64,000 nucleotides of DNA, taken from Streptomyces griseomycini (lineage in GTDB: Bacteria > Actinomycetota > Actinomycetes > Streptomycetales > Streptomycetaceae). This document shows, piece after piece, positions 42,217 through 53,026 of this stretch; the first letter of the stretch is position 1, and every line of letters begins with the position of its first letter. The notes under the pieces are model-generated. The model was not told the DNA's origin, searched no databases, and saw nothing but the letters and a program-made list of their open reading frames with translations. The position numbers were made by a program, and so were the translations under genes. Location of the stretch: the NCBI RefSeq assembly GCF_014203535.1, contig NZ_JACHJI010000001.1:868001-932000 (forward strand), in the 5' to 3' direction.

Positions 42217-43109
42217 ATGACGAACACTTCGACCACCTCTGGCACACCCCCGACTTCCCGTCCCAGAACGAGGGACCGGCCACCGGCCGGCACCGGGCCT
42301 CGGCCGTCTACGCCGAGCCCGTGGAACCGGCGGTCCCGCCCTGGGACCCGGCCGAGGAACTCGCCTACCTGCTCCAGGAAGCCCGCGGCGACGAATACGC
42401 CAGGGACCAACACGGCAGAACCGTGCCGCACCCCCGCGAGGAAACGCCGGTCACCGCTCCCCCCGCCGGCGGCCCCCTGGGCAACCTGCAGGAGATCACC
42501 GCCGAACTGCCGCCCCTGCGCGCCGCCCCCCGCGGCCACCGGAAGCTCGCCCCGCGCCGGCGCCCCGACGCCGTACGGCTCGCCAGCTGCGTCATCGCCG
42601 CCCTGGCCGCGGTCACCGTGTCGATGGTGAGCGTCTTCAGCGGTGTGGTCACCTACGAACCGCTGCTCCTCGTCACCACGGCGCACAGCAGCGGCAGTTC
42701 ATCGGCCTGGTGGCCCGTGCTCGTGTACGGCCCCTGGCTGGCGGGGTCCCTGTCCGTCCTCCGCGCGGCACTGCACCAACGGCGCGCCCTGCACTCGTGG
42801 TTCGTCGTCCTGCTGTTCTCGTCCGTCGCGGTCCTGCTCTGCGTCGCCCAGGCGCCCCGCACGATCACCGACACCGCCGCCGCCGCGCTGCCGGGAGTCG
42901 CCGCGCTGGCGTGCTTCCAGCAGCTCGTCCGCCAGATCACCCTGACCCGGCCGCCCCGCCGGGCCACCCCCCGCCACCGGTTGCGCCCCTCCGCCGAGCA
43001 CTCCGCGCCGCTCAGCGCTCCCGGCCGCCGGGAGCGCTTCCGGGACCCGGCCCACCCCTACCGGCGTGAGACGCCGCCCGACCGGCACCCCGGGCAGCGC
43101 ACCCCGTAG
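42213..43109 (+). CDS. Membrane protein, DUF2637/SpdB-like (uncertain)
   Basis: A 298-aa protein with an acidic cytosolic head (MNDEHFDHLWHTPDFPSQ, then PWDPAEELAYLLQEA), about four TM segments between ~125 and ~245, and a basic Arg/Pro tail. Distinct stretches are WWPVLVYGPWLAGSLSVLRA, LHSWFVVLLFSSVAVLLCVA and ACFQQLVRQITLTRPPR. The four-helix pattern reminds me of DUF2637/SpdB-type proteins, some linked to conjugative spreading or sporulation, but I cannot prove it. It is coupled to the 59-aa gene, behind a WhiG-like promoter candidate. Confidence 0.65.
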   Translation: MNDEHFDHLWHTPDFPSQNEGPATGRHRASAVYAEPVEPAVPPWDPAEELAYLLQEARGDEYARDQHGRTVPHPREETPVTAPPAGGPLGNLQEITAELPPLRAAPRGHRKLAPRRRPDAVRLASCVIAALAAVTVSMVSVFSGVVTYEPLLLVTTAHSSGSSSAWWPVLVYGPWLAGSLSVLRAALHQRRALHSWFVVLLFSSVAVLLCVAQAPRTITDTAAAALPGVAALACFQQLVRQITLTRPPRRATPRHRLRPSAEHSAPLSAPGRRERFRDPAHPYRRETPPDRHPGQRTP

Positions 43110-43172
43110 GCCCCGCCCCGGCTGCCGGCGGCACGTCGTGCCGTCGGCAGCGGTCGCGGGCACGACCGGACG

Positions 43173-43870
43173 TCACTCCCCGGTCAGCCGCTGGACGGCC
43201 CTGAGCACCCGGCCCGCTCCGTCCTCGCTCCTCATGCGGTGCGCCGCTCCCGCGGCGGCTCGGGTGTACGCCCCCCCGCCTCACTACCTGGCCGAGCGAG
43301 TCGGCGAGCCGCTCGGCGGTGAGGGACCGGAAGGGGATCGGGCCGGTGGCGGCGCCGAGGGCGGCCAGCCGTCCCGCCCAGAAGGGCTGGTCGGCCGTCA
43401 CCGGCACGGTGACCGCGGGCACGCCGGCGCGCAGCGCGGCGGCCGAGGTGCCGGCCCCGGCGTGGTGCACCAGCGCCGCCAGCCGCGGGAACAGCAGGGC
43501 GTGCGGTACGTCCCCGACGGTGAGGACGTCGTCGCCGTCGGCCGCGAGCCCGGCGCTGCCGGCCTGGAGGACGCCGCGCAGCCCCGCGCGGCGCAGGGCC
43601 CGCACGGCGATCTCACTCAGCCGTTCCCCGTCACCGGCCGCCATGCTGCCGAAGCCGATGAGGACGGGCCGGGGCCCGGCCCCGAGGAAGTCCTCCAGGT
43701 CCGTGGGCAGCCGTTCGGCCGCCCCGTGACGGGGCCACCAGTTGCCCACCACCTCCAGCCCGGAACGCCAGTCGGAGGGGCGCGGCACCAGTGCCGTGCT
43801 GAAGCCGTGCAGGACGGGCCAGTCCGCCCGCTCCCCGGACCGGCCGTTCCCGTTCCACCGACCGCCCGCT
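43173..43870 (-). pseudogene. Decayed GT1 (UGT/MGT-like) glycosyltransferase
   Basis: Only the C-terminal half of a GT1 enzyme remains. ADWPVLHGFSTALVPRPSDW and PVLIGFGSMAAGDGERLSE lead into the nucleotide-sugar-binding block (VGDVPHALLFPRLAALVHHA, GAGTSAAALRAGVP, DQPFWAGRLAALG). No start codon or N-terminal acceptor domain precedes it: an in-frame stop lies just upstream, and the next gene begins there. After LADSLGQVV the frame must shift by one at a run of seven G (plus-strand C, 43271-43277) to restore the family end YTRAAAGAAHRMRSEDGA...LTGE. Both lesions point to a pseudogene; the run length could also be a sequencing error. Confidence 0.7.
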
Positions 43871-43894
43871 CACCCGGAGGGGCGGTCATCCGCC

Positions 43895-45868
<1,974 letters not shown>

Positions 45869-45890
45869 CTCGCGAACCTTCGTGTGCTGA

Positions 45891-45920
45891 CTGGGGGTCC
45901 CCCCAGCCGGAGGCTGGGGG
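45891..45920 (-). repeat. Overlapping alternative hairpins, recurrent Streptomyces intergenic type
   Basis: CCCCCAGCC can pair with GGCTGGGGG (stem 45900-45908 / 45912-45920) or, through its CCCCCAG part, with CTGGGGG on the other side (45891-45897). The two hairpins exclude each other. As I recall, this C/G-rich palindrome is common in Streptomyces intergenic DNA. It lies 23 nt before the radical SAM start codon. Confidence 0.55.
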
Positions 45921-45960
45921 CGGGTGACCATTCAGCGTAACGCGGCCGGAGGGTTCACCC

Positions 45961-47538
45961 CTACGTCGTCCAGGGACGGAGGTCCTCGCCGATCGACGTC
46001 CAGGCCTCCGGGAGCGCCGCTTCGGCGATCTCGGCCCGGCGTTCCTCGCGGCCGTGGAGCAGGCCGTAGGTGAAGGTGTCCTCCCCCGCCGCGTGGGCCA
46101 CGGCGGCCAGCTCGCGCAGGGTCCGGCGGGCCATGACGCTGTCCTGGTGGTCGCCGAGCAGGCCCTGGAGCGACTTCATGGACGCGGTCAGGGCCTTCGC
46201 CGGGCCGCCGAGCGCGGGGGTGGCGGCCTCGGCCGCGTACCGGGTGCGCTTGGTCTTCTTGCGGGCCTCGTGCAGGGCGGTGTCGCGGTCGTCGCCGGGC
46301 GGGAGGTCGAGGGCCGTGGTGACGAGGCCGGACAGCTTGTCGATGTCCTTGCGCACGGCCTTGGCGAGCACCTTGTCCGGCTTGGCGGCGGCCTTCTCGC
46401 GCAGCGGCGGGTCGGCCAGCAGGGCGTCCAGGGTGTCGAGCAGGGCGAGGTGGCGGCGGGAGTCGAGGATGCCGGTGAGGCGGCCGTGGGCTCCGCTGTG
46501 GCGGGCCTCGGACCAGGCGGCCAGCCGGTCGCCGACCGGGCCGTGGACGAGGGGGGCGGGCAGGTCGTCCAGGGCCGCTCTCAGGCGTGCGGCGAGCACT
46601 TCCTGGTCGCGGTCCAGGCCCAGCTCGCCGGCGAGCCACTTCAGGTCGGCGGCGATCGGGTCGGTGACCTCGCGGTCGAGGACGGCGCGGAAGGTGCGGA
46701 AGGTGCTGCGCAGGCGGCGGGTGGCGACCCTCATGCGGTGGACGGAGTCGGGCACGTCCTGGCGTACGGCGGGGTCGAGCTCGACGAGTGCGTCGCGCTG
46801 GGCGCGGACGTAGGCGAGGACGTGGTCGCCCGCGGTGACGGGGCTGCCCGCCGGCCGGGGCCGGCGCTTCTGCCGGGGTGCCGCCGCCGGTGCCGTGGCC
46901 GGCGGCGGCCGCGTCCCCTCGGGCCGGGCGGCCGCCGTGTCCGGTGCCGTCTCCGCCAGGGCCCTGGCCAGCTTCGACGCGGACTCCGAGGGCCGTGCGC
47001 CCGCCTTGCGGAGCTTCTTCTCCACCTTGTCGAGGAAGGCCGGGTCGCCGTCGTCGGCGAGTTCGACCTCGATCTCGGTCCACCGGGCCGTGCCGCCGCC
47101 GTCGGTGAGGCGTTCGGCGTGCACGGTGTCGACGCTGACCTCGGCGAGGAGCCGGCCGGCGCGGTCGAGGAGGTGGCGTACGTCGCGGTCGGAGCGCAGT
47201 CGGACGACGGGGAGCAGGGCGCGCTCGCGGACGCGGGAGCGGACGAGGCGGGCGAGGCTCTCCGGGAGGTCGTCGGAGAGCGGGGCGCGGATCTCGTCCC
47301 GCACTCCGGGGGCGACGGGGAACTTGAGGTGCCAGCCGGCGTCGGATCCGCCGGTGCGGCGGCGCAGGGTGAGGGAGGCGGCGGCCAGACGTGTGTCGGC
47401 GGTGTCGTAGTAGGTGGCGTCGAGGTGGGCGACGCCCTTGTCCCGGACGGAGGCGACGCCGGGGACGCCGGTCAGGTCGGGCAGCGCGGTGCCCTCGGAC
47501 TCGTACTTCCGCTCGATCTCGCGCTTGGTGTCCGCCAT
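45961..47538 (-). CDS. CYTH-CHAD domain protein
   Basis: A 525-aa protein. The N-terminal CYTH domain (1-~200) opens with EIERKYE, the metal/triphosphate-binding signature, and continues with YYDTADTRLAAASLTLRRR and WTEIEVEL. A Pro/Ala-rich linker follows. The CHAD domain (~235-525) has conserved histidines (DSVHRMRVATRRLRST, DTALHEARKKTKRTRY, LQGLLGDHQDSV). CYTH acts on inorganic or organic triphosphates, and CHAD binds polyphosphate, so a role in polyphosphate handling is likely. TAGATT lies six nt before the ATG with no ribosome binding site, so translation is probably leaderless. Confidence 0.93.
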   Translation of the reverse strand: MADTKREIERKYESEGTALPDLTGVPGVASVRDKGVAHLDATYYDTADTRLAAASLTLRRRTGGSDAGWHLKFPVAPGVRDEIRAPLSDDLPESLARLVRSRVRERALLPVVRLRSDRDVRHLLDRAGRLLAEVSVDTVHAERLTDGGGTARWTEIEVELADDGDPAFLDKVEKKLRKAGARPSESASKLARALAETAPDTAAARPEGTRPPPATAPAAAPRQKRRPRPAGSPVTAGDHVLAYVRAQRDALVELDPAVRQDVPDSVHRMRVATRRLRSTFRTFRAVLDREVTDPIAADLKWLAGELGLDRDQEVLAARLRAALDDLPAPLVHGPVGDRLAAWSEARHSGAHGRLTGILDSRRHLALLDTLDALLADPPLREKAAAKPDKVLAKAVRKDIDKLSGLVTTALDLPPGDDRDTALHEARKKTKRTRYAAEAATPALGGPAKALTASMKSLQGLLGDHQDSVMARRTLRELAAVAHAAGEDTFTYGLLHGREERRAEIAEAALPEAWTSIGEDLRPWTT

Positions 47539-47544
47539 GACCTG

Positions 47545-47550
47545 AATCTA
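47545..47550 (-). promoter_or_regulatory. -10 box giving leaderless CYTH-CHAD mRNA
   Basis: TAGATT on the minus strand, exactly 6 nt from the ATG; a good vegetative -10 hexamer. No clear -35 box. Confidence 0.45.
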
Positions 47551-47592
47551 GTCGGCCCGGGTGCGGAGCGGCAGGGGGCCGCTCCGTACCGG

Positions 47593-48795
47593 TTACGCGG
47601 ACAGGGGGCGCTGGAGCCGGATGGACTGCAGCAGGCCGACCGCCAGCCACACGGCGAACATCGACGAGCCGCCGTAGGACACGAACGGCAGGGGGAGGCC
47701 GGTGACGGGCATGATGCCGAGCGTCATGCCGATGTTCTCGAAGGACTGGAAGGCGAACCAGGCGACGATGCCGGCGGCGACGACGGTGCCGTAGAGGTCG
47801 GTGGTGTCGCGGGCGATGCGGCAGGCGCGCCAGAGGATGACCCCGAGCAGGGCGATGATCAGTGCGCCGCCGACGAAGCCGAGTTCCTCGCCGGCGACGG
47901 TGAAGACGAAGTCGGTCTGCTGCTCGGGGACGAACTGGCCGGTGGTCTGCGAGCCCTGGAAGAGGCCGGAGCCGGTGAGGCCGCCGGAGCCGATGGCGAT
48001 GCGGGCCTGGTTGGTGTTGTAGCCGACGCCGGCGGGGTCGAGCTCGGGGTTGGCGAAGGCGGCGAAGCGGTTGATCTGGTACTCGTCGAGCACGCCGAGC
48101 TGCCAGACGGTGACCGCGCCGATCGCCCCGGCGCCGAGGAGGCCGAAGACCCACCGGTTGGAGGCGCCGGAGGCGAGGAGCACGCCGAGCACGATGATGA
48201 CCATGACCATGACCGAGCCGAGGTCGGGCATGAGCATCACGATCAGCATGGGGACGACGGCCAGCCCGAGCGCCTGGAGGACCGTGCGGTGGTCGGGGTA
48301 GGGCTTGTCGCCCGCGTCGACCCGGGCGGCGAGCAGCATCGCCATGCCCAGGATGATCGTGATCTTCACGAACTCGGAGGGCTGGAGGGAGAAGCCGCCG
48401 GGGAGCTTGATCCAGGAGTGGGCGCCGTTGATCGTGGAGCCCAGCGGGGTGAGCACGAGCAGGATCAGGAAGACCGAGGCGCCGTACAGCAGGGGCACGG
48501 CCGTGCGCAGGGCGCGGTGGCCGAGCCAGACGGCGCCGATCATCAGGGCCAGCCCGATGCCGGTGTTGAGCCAGTGGCGGACCAGGAAGTAGTACGGGTC
48601 GCCCTGGTTGAGCTCGGTGCGGTTGCGGGTGGCCGAGTAGACCAGGAGCGAGCCGAGCAGGGACAGCACGAGCGCCGACAGCAGTATCGGCCAGTCGAGG
48701 CGCCGGGCGAGGGAGTCACGGGCGAAGACCCGGGTCCAGCCCGCCTTCTCGGGGCCGTACCCGGAGACGTGGAAGCTGTTCACGCCGCCGCTCAT
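47593..48795 (-). CDS. rodA: RodA/FtsW-family peptidoglycan glycosyltransferase
   Basis: A 400-aa SEDS protein with about ten TM segments that polymerises lipid II during lateral or spore wall growth. Family blocks: INGAHSWIKLPGGFSLQPSE (the conserved loop with the essential motif) and LPFVSYGGSSM near the C-terminus; also NQARIAIGSGG. ATG 48795 has CGGAGGA seven nt upstream and overlaps the PBP2 stop (ATGA). Last gene of the mre operon (known as sfr or rodA in S. coelicolor). Its partner is the transpeptidase encoded just before it. Confidence 0.95.
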   Translation of the reverse strand: MSGGVNSFHVSGYGPEKAGWTRVFARDSLARRLDWPILLSALVLSLLGSLLVYSATRNRTELNQGDPYYFLVRHWLNTGIGLALMIGAVWLGHRALRTAVPLLYGASVFLILLVLTPLGSTINGAHSWIKLPGGFSLQPSEFVKITIILGMAMLLAARVDAGDKPYPDHRTVLQALGLAVVPMLIVMLMPDLGSVMVMVIIVLGVLLASGASNRWVFGLLGAGAIGAVTVWQLGVLDEYQINRFAAFANPELDPAGVGYNTNQARIAIGSGGLTGSGLFQGSQTTGQFVPEQQTDFVFTVAGEELGFVGGALIIALLGVILWRACRIARDTTDLYGTVVAAGIVAWFAFQSFENIGMTLGIMPVTGLPLPFVSYGGSSMFAVWLAVGLLQSIRLQRPLSA

Positions 48796-51137
48796 GCCGC
48801 CGTCCTCCGGGTTCCGGTTCCGCCTCGTCCGTGGTGTGCGCGGCGGCGGGGGCGTCCGTCACCCCGGCGTGGCCCGCCGCCCCGTCGTCGCTCGCGGCGC
48901 CGGGTGTCGCGGTTCCCGATCTCCGGTGAGGGGACGGTGGCCGCCTGCTGCTGGTCGGCGGTGCCGTCCTGGCCGTCCTGCGGGGTGGTGGCCTGCGCGT
49001 CGGGCGAGGGCGAGGTGGTCGCGCGGTCCTTGGCGGGGTCCTTGGAGATCTTCGGGGACTTGATGGTGCCGTCCGTCGTGACCTTCGGGAGGGTCTTCTG
49101 GGGCGTGGGCAGCAGCGCCTTCTTCTTGTCGATCTCGCCGTCCTCGGAGACGCCGTACAGCGCGTTGTAGATGTTGCGCACGGCGGGGCCCGAGGCGCCG
49201 GACCCGGTACCGCCCTGGGAGATCGTCATGACGATCGAGTAGTCCTCGGTGTACGTGGCGAACCAGGAGGTGGTCTGCTTGCCGTGGACCTCGGCGGTAC
49301 CGGTCTTGGCGTGCATCGGGATCTCGTCCTGCGGCCAGCCCCCGAACCGCCACGCGGCCGTGCCGCGGGTGGCGACTCCCTCGAGGGCCGCGTCTATCTG
49401 GCCGAGGGTCTTCTTCGACATCGGCAGCTTGCCCTGCGCCCGGGGCTCGATCTCCGTGACCGTCTTTCCGTCGGGGCTGATGACGGCCTTGCCTACGGTG
49501 GGGTCGTAGAGGGTGCCGCCGTTGGAGAGGGCCGCGTAGATGGTCGCCATCTGGATGGGGGTGACGAGGGTGTCGCCCTGGCCGATGGAGTAGTTGACGG
49601 AGTCACCGGCGCGCAGCCGGTTGCCTTCGAGGCAGTTCTCGTAGGCGATGCGCTCGACGTAGCTGCCGTCCTTCTTGCCGGTCTTGCACCAGGCGTCCTT
49701 GTTGGCCTCCCAGTAGTCCAGCTTCCACTGGCGGTCGGGGACGCGGCCGGAGACCTCGTTGGGCAGGTCGATGCCGGTCTCCTCGCCGAGGCCGAACTGG
49801 TGGGCGGTCTTGTAGAACCAGTCGTCGGGGTTCTTCTTCGGCTTGTTGCCGCCGTCGCGCTTCCACTCCTCGTGGGAGAGGCGGTAGAAGACGGTGTCGC
49901 AGGAGACCTCCAGGGCGCGGCCGAGGCTGATCGGGCCGTGGTTCTGGGACTCGAAGTTCTTGAAGACCTGGCCGCCGATGGAGTACGAGCTGGAGCAGTT
50001 GTAGGGGCCCTCGAAGGAGTAGCCCGCGTTGATCGCGGCGGCCGTCGGGATGACCTTGAAGATGGAGCCGGGTGCCGACTGGCCCTGGATGGCGCGGTTG
50101 AGCAGCGGGTAGTTGGACTTCTTGCCGGTGAGGGCGGCGTAGTCCTTGGCGGAGATGCCGCCGACCCAGGCGTTGGGGTCGTACGTCGGGTTGGAGGCCA
50201 TGGCGACGACGCGCCCGGTCTTGGCCTCCATGACGATGACGGCTCCGGAGTCGGCCTCGTAGTTGCGGTTGGTGTTGTGGTCGTGCACCTTGCGCGCGGC
50301 CTTCATCGCCTCGTTCAGCTCGTACTCGGCGATGCGCTGGACGCGGGCGTCGATGCTGGTGACGAGGTTGGCGCCGGGCTGGGCGGGGTCGGACTGGGCC
50401 TTGCCGATGACGCGGCCGAGGTTGTCGACCTCGTAGCGGGTGACGCCGGCCTTGCCGCGCAGCTGCTTGTCGTACTGGCGCTCCAGGCCGGAGCGGCCGA
50501 CCATGTCGGAGCGCAGGTAGGGCGAGCTGGTGTCCTGCGCCTTCTGGATCTCCTCGTCGGTGACGGGCGAGAGGTAGCCGAGGACCTGGGCGGTGTTGGC
50601 CTTGCCGGGGCTCGGGTAGCGGCGCAGGGCCTGGGGTTCGGCGGTGATGCCGGGGAAGTCCTCGGCGCGTTCGCGGATCTGCAGGGCCTGCTTGGGGGTG
50701 GCCTCGTCGGTGATGGGGATGGGCTGGTACGGCGAGCCGTTCCAGCAGGGCTGGGGGGTTTCGGCGTCGCAGAGCCGGACCTTCGCCATGACCTCCTCGG
50801 AGGTCATGCCGAGGACGTCGGCGAGTTTGGTGAGGACCGCCTTGCCGTCGTCCTTCATCTTCAGGAGGTCGGTGCGGGAGGCCGAGACGACCAGGCGGGT
50901 CTCGTTGTCGGCGAGGGGGACGCCGCGCGCGTCCAGGATGGAGCCGCGGACCGCGGGCTGGACGACCTGCTGGACGTGGTTGCCGGAGGCCTCCTTGGCG
51001 TACTGGTCGCCCTCGCGGATCTGGAGGTACCACAGGCGTCCGCCGAGGGTGCCGAGGAGGGAGAGGACGAGGACCTGGATGACGACGAGCCGGATCTGGA
51101 CCCGTGGACTGCGGCCGGTCTCGGGGATGTTGGTCAC
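48792..51137 (-). CDS. mrdA: Penicillin-binding protein 2 (monofunctional transpeptidase)
   Basis: A 781-aa bitopic class B PBP that cross-links peptidoglycan with RodA. After one N-terminal TM (LVVIQVLVLSLLGTLGGRLW) comes the pedestal domain (VVQPAVRGSILDARGVPLA). The transpeptidase domain has SxxK in SAPGSIFKV, the second motif SCD in LEVSCDTVFY, and KTG in MHAKTGTAE. The C-terminal ~110 residues are Pro/Thr/Gln-rich and end in a highly basic Arg/Gly tail, beyond the family fold. GTG 51137 (VTNIPETGRSPRVQIRL) is preferred over GTG 51167. It overlaps rodA by 4 nt and follows mreD by 115 bp. Confidence 0.95.
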   Translation of the reverse strand: MTNIPETGRSPRVQIRLVVIQVLVLSLLGTLGGRLWYLQIREGDQYAKEASGNHVQQVVQPAVRGSILDARGVPLADNETRLVVSASRTDLLKMKDDGKAVLTKLADVLGMTSEEVMAKVRLCDAETPQPCWNGSPYQPIPITDEATPKQALQIRERAEDFPGITAEPQALRRYPSPGKANTAQVLGYLSPVTDEEIQKAQDTSSPYLRSDMVGRSGLERQYDKQLRGKAGVTRYEVDNLGRVIGKAQSDPAQPGANLVTSIDARVQRIAEYELNEAMKAARKVHDHNTNRNYEADSGAVIVMEAKTGRVVAMASNPTYDPNAWVGGISAKDYAALTGKKSNYPLLNRAIQGQSAPGSIFKVIPTAAAINAGYSFEGPYNCSSSYSIGGQVFKNFESQNHGPISLGRALEVSCDTVFYRLSHEEWKRDGGNKPKKNPDDWFYKTAHQFGLGEETGIDLPNEVSGRVPDRQWKLDYWEANKDAWCKTGKKDGSYVERIAYENCLEGNRLRAGDSVNYSIGQGDTLVTPIQMATIYAALSNGGTLYDPTVGKAVISPDGKTVTEIEPRAQGKLPMSKKTLGQIDAALEGVATRGTAAWRFGGWPQDEIPMHAKTGTAEVHGKQTTSWFATYTEDYSIVMTISQGGTGSGASGPAVRNIYNALYGVSEDGEIDKKKALLPTPQKTLPKVTTDGTIKSPKISKDPAKDRATTSPSPDAQATTPQDGQDGTADQQQAATVPSPEIGNRDTRRRERRRGGGPRRGDGRPRRRAHHGRGGTGTRRTAA

Positions 51138-51252
51138 GCGGCTCGCTCCTCCTCTCCGTGCGTGCACGTGTGTGCGGGTACGAGTGATGAACGGCCGCCC
51201 CGCGCCGCGGGGTTCCGTCGTCGCTCGCCCGTTCGAGTGAAGTTCGGCGAGG

Positions 51253-51921
51253 TCACAGGCGCTTGACCCCCTTGATGCGTCCGGCGCGCGCCACCCGCGC
51301 CCGGGCCGCCTTCACCCGCAGGCCGCTGCGCTGTCCGCCGATGCGCAGTCCGGTGCCGCCGGAGAGCCAGCCGGAGGAGACGTCACCGGCCTTGGTGGTG
51401 TTGGTCTCGGCGAGCGGGTCGTTCTCGGCGCGCCGGGCCAGGGCCATGACGCCGGGGACGACGAACGGGGCGAGCAGCAGGTCGTACAGCGCGGCGGTGA
51501 ACAGCAGTCCGCCGAGGCCGACGTGGCGGGCGGCGGTGTCGCCGACGAGGGCGCCGACGCCGGCGTAGAGCAGGGTGGAGCCGAGCGCGGCGGCGACGAC
51601 CACGACCATGGGGCCGGTGGCCGATTTCACCTGGCCGCTCTCGGGTTTGACGAGCCCGGCGAGGTAGCCGATGACGCACAGCACGAGGGCGTAGCGGCCG
51701 GCGGCGTGGTCGGCGGGCGGGGCGAGGTCGGCGAGCAGTCCGGCGGCGAAGCCGACGAGGGCGCCGCCGACGTGGCCGTAGACCAGGGCGAGGCCGAGGA
51801 CGGTGAGCAGCAGCAGGTCGGGGACGGCGCCCGGGAGGTGGAGCCGGGCGAGGACGCTCACCTGGAGCACCAGGGCGACGACGATCAGCGAGCTGGAGAG
51901 CAGGATCCGGTTGACGCGCAT
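51253..51921 (-). CDS. mreD: Rod shape-determining protein MreD
   Basis: A 222-aa integral membrane protein with about five TM helices (ILLSSSLIVVALVLQVSVLA, DLLLLTVLGLALVYGHVGGA and others) and a basic C-terminal tail of ~45 residues. It links MreC to the RodA-PBP2 complex. Recognised mainly by size, topology and position, 13 bp after mreC. Confidence 0.92.
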   Translation of the reverse strand: MRVNRILLSSSLIVVALVLQVSVLARLHLPGAVPDLLLLTVLGLALVYGHVGGALVGFAAGLLADLAPPADHAAGRYALVLCVIGYLAGLVKPESGQVKSATGPMVVVVAAALGSTLLYAGVGALVGDTAARHVGLGGLLFTAALYDLLLAPFVVPGVMALARRAENDPLAETNTTKAGDVSSGWLSGGTGLRIGGQRSGLRVKAARARVARAGRIKGVKRL

Positions 51922-51934
51922 GGGGTGACAGCTC

Positions 51935-52876
51935 CTACTGCTCTTGCTGGTACTGGCCGTCGGCGGGGGCGGAGGGCGTGACGGTCACCGTCACGGTCGG
52001 CGTGGGCTTCGGCTCGGACTTCTCGGGCAGCACCGTGTCGCGCGGGTCCTTCTCGGGGGCCTTCACGACGACGCCGACGACGTCGAGCTTGCTGAAACTG
52101 ACGAACGGGGTGACCGAGAGGGTGCGGGTGAGGCCGCCGCCGGAGGGGTCGACGCGGGAGACGACGCCGACGGGGACGCCGGGCACGAACGGCTTGTCGG
52201 CCTGCGACCCGAAGGTGACCAGGCGGTCGCCCTTCTCGACCTCGGCCTTGCCGTTGAGGAGTTCGACGCGCAGCGGGCGGTCGCCCTGGCCGGAGGCGAA
52301 GCCGAGTTCGTCGGTGGCCTCCATGCGGGTGCCGACGGTGAAGTCGGGGTCGCTGGCGAGCAGCACGGTGGCGGTGTTCGGCCCCACGGTGGTGACGCGG
52401 CCGACGAGTCCGTCGCCGTTGAGGACGGTCATGTCGCGCTCGATGCCGTCGTTGGCGCCGACGTCGATGGTGATGGTCCAGGAGAAGCCCTGGGCGGCTC
52501 CTATGGCGATGACCTGGGCGCCCTTGATGCCGTACTGGCCCTGTCCGGCGATCTTCAGCATCCTGTCGAGCTGCCGCAGCCGGCTGTGGTTGCGGTCGTC
52601 GCTGCCGAGTTCGGCCTTGAGCGCGGCGTTCTCCCGCTCGAGTTCGGCGAGCCGGTCGTGCCGGTCGCCGGACTCGCGGATCGCGGAGACCGCGTTGCCG
52701 ATCGGGTCGACCGCGCCCGACACCCCGTTCTCGATGGGGCCGAAGACCGTCGCCGCGGCCTGCCGGGCACCGTCGACCGGTGAGTCCTCCCCGCCGCGGA
52801 TGTCCACCGTGATCAGCGCGAACGCGATGGCGATCAGCAGCACCAGGAGCAGCCGGCTCTCTCGTGTGTCCCTCAC
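51935..52876 (-). CDS. mreC: Rod shape-determining protein MreC
   Basis: A 313-aa bitopic protein: TM near residues 8-26 (LLLVLLIAIAFALITVDIRG), a coiled coil (LAELERENAALKAELG, ~75-92), and two beta-barrel domains with VIAIGAAQGFSWTITIDVGA, NGDGLVGRVTTVGPNTATV and VTFGSQADKPFVPGVPVGVV. The C-terminus is a Pro/Thr/Val-rich tail (EPKPTPTVTVTVTPSAP). It bridges cytosolic MreB to periplasmic enzymes and in Streptomyces is important for the spore wall. The ATG is 150 nt after mreB, with a stem-loop between. Confidence 0.95.
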   Translation of the reverse strand: MRDTRESRLLLVLLIAIAFALITVDIRGGEDSPVDGARQAAATVFGPIENGVSGAVDPIGNAVSAIRESGDRHDRLAELERENAALKAELGSDDRNHSRLRQLDRMLKIAGQGQYGIKGAQVIAIGAAQGFSWTITIDVGANDGIERDMTVLNGDGLVGRVTTVGPNTATVLLASDPDFTVGTRMEATDELGFASGQGDRPLRVELLNGKAEVEKGDRLVTFGSQADKPFVPGVPVGVVSRVDPSGGGLTRTLSVTPFVSFSKLDVVGVVVKAPEKDPRDTVLPEKSEPKPTPTVTVTVTPSAPADGQYQQEQ

Positions 52877-52978
52877 GTGCGGCGGCCGTGCCTTCCTCGT
52901 CGAGAACGGGTATGGGATGTCGTTTTGTTCAGATGTGCGGGGGCGTCAGACGGGAACTCGTGCCTCTATATCAGCGAT

Positions 52979-53011
52979 CCGCCGTACGGAATGAATCGTC
53001 CCGTACGGCGG
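52979..53011. other. Perfect stem-loop between mreB and mreC
   Basis: CCGCCGTACGG pairs with CCGTACGGCGG (11 bp) around an 11-nt loop, 16 nt past the mreB stop. There is no T-run. It could protect or terminate an mreB-only transcript so that mreB is made in excess over mreCD. Confidence 0.6.
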
Positions 53012-53026
53012 AATCGAGGAGTCGTG

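Noticed and set aside
46054..49170. A 1038-codon plus-strand frame
   Set aside because: Runs antisense through three well-supported genes (CYTH-CHAD, rodA, PBP2).
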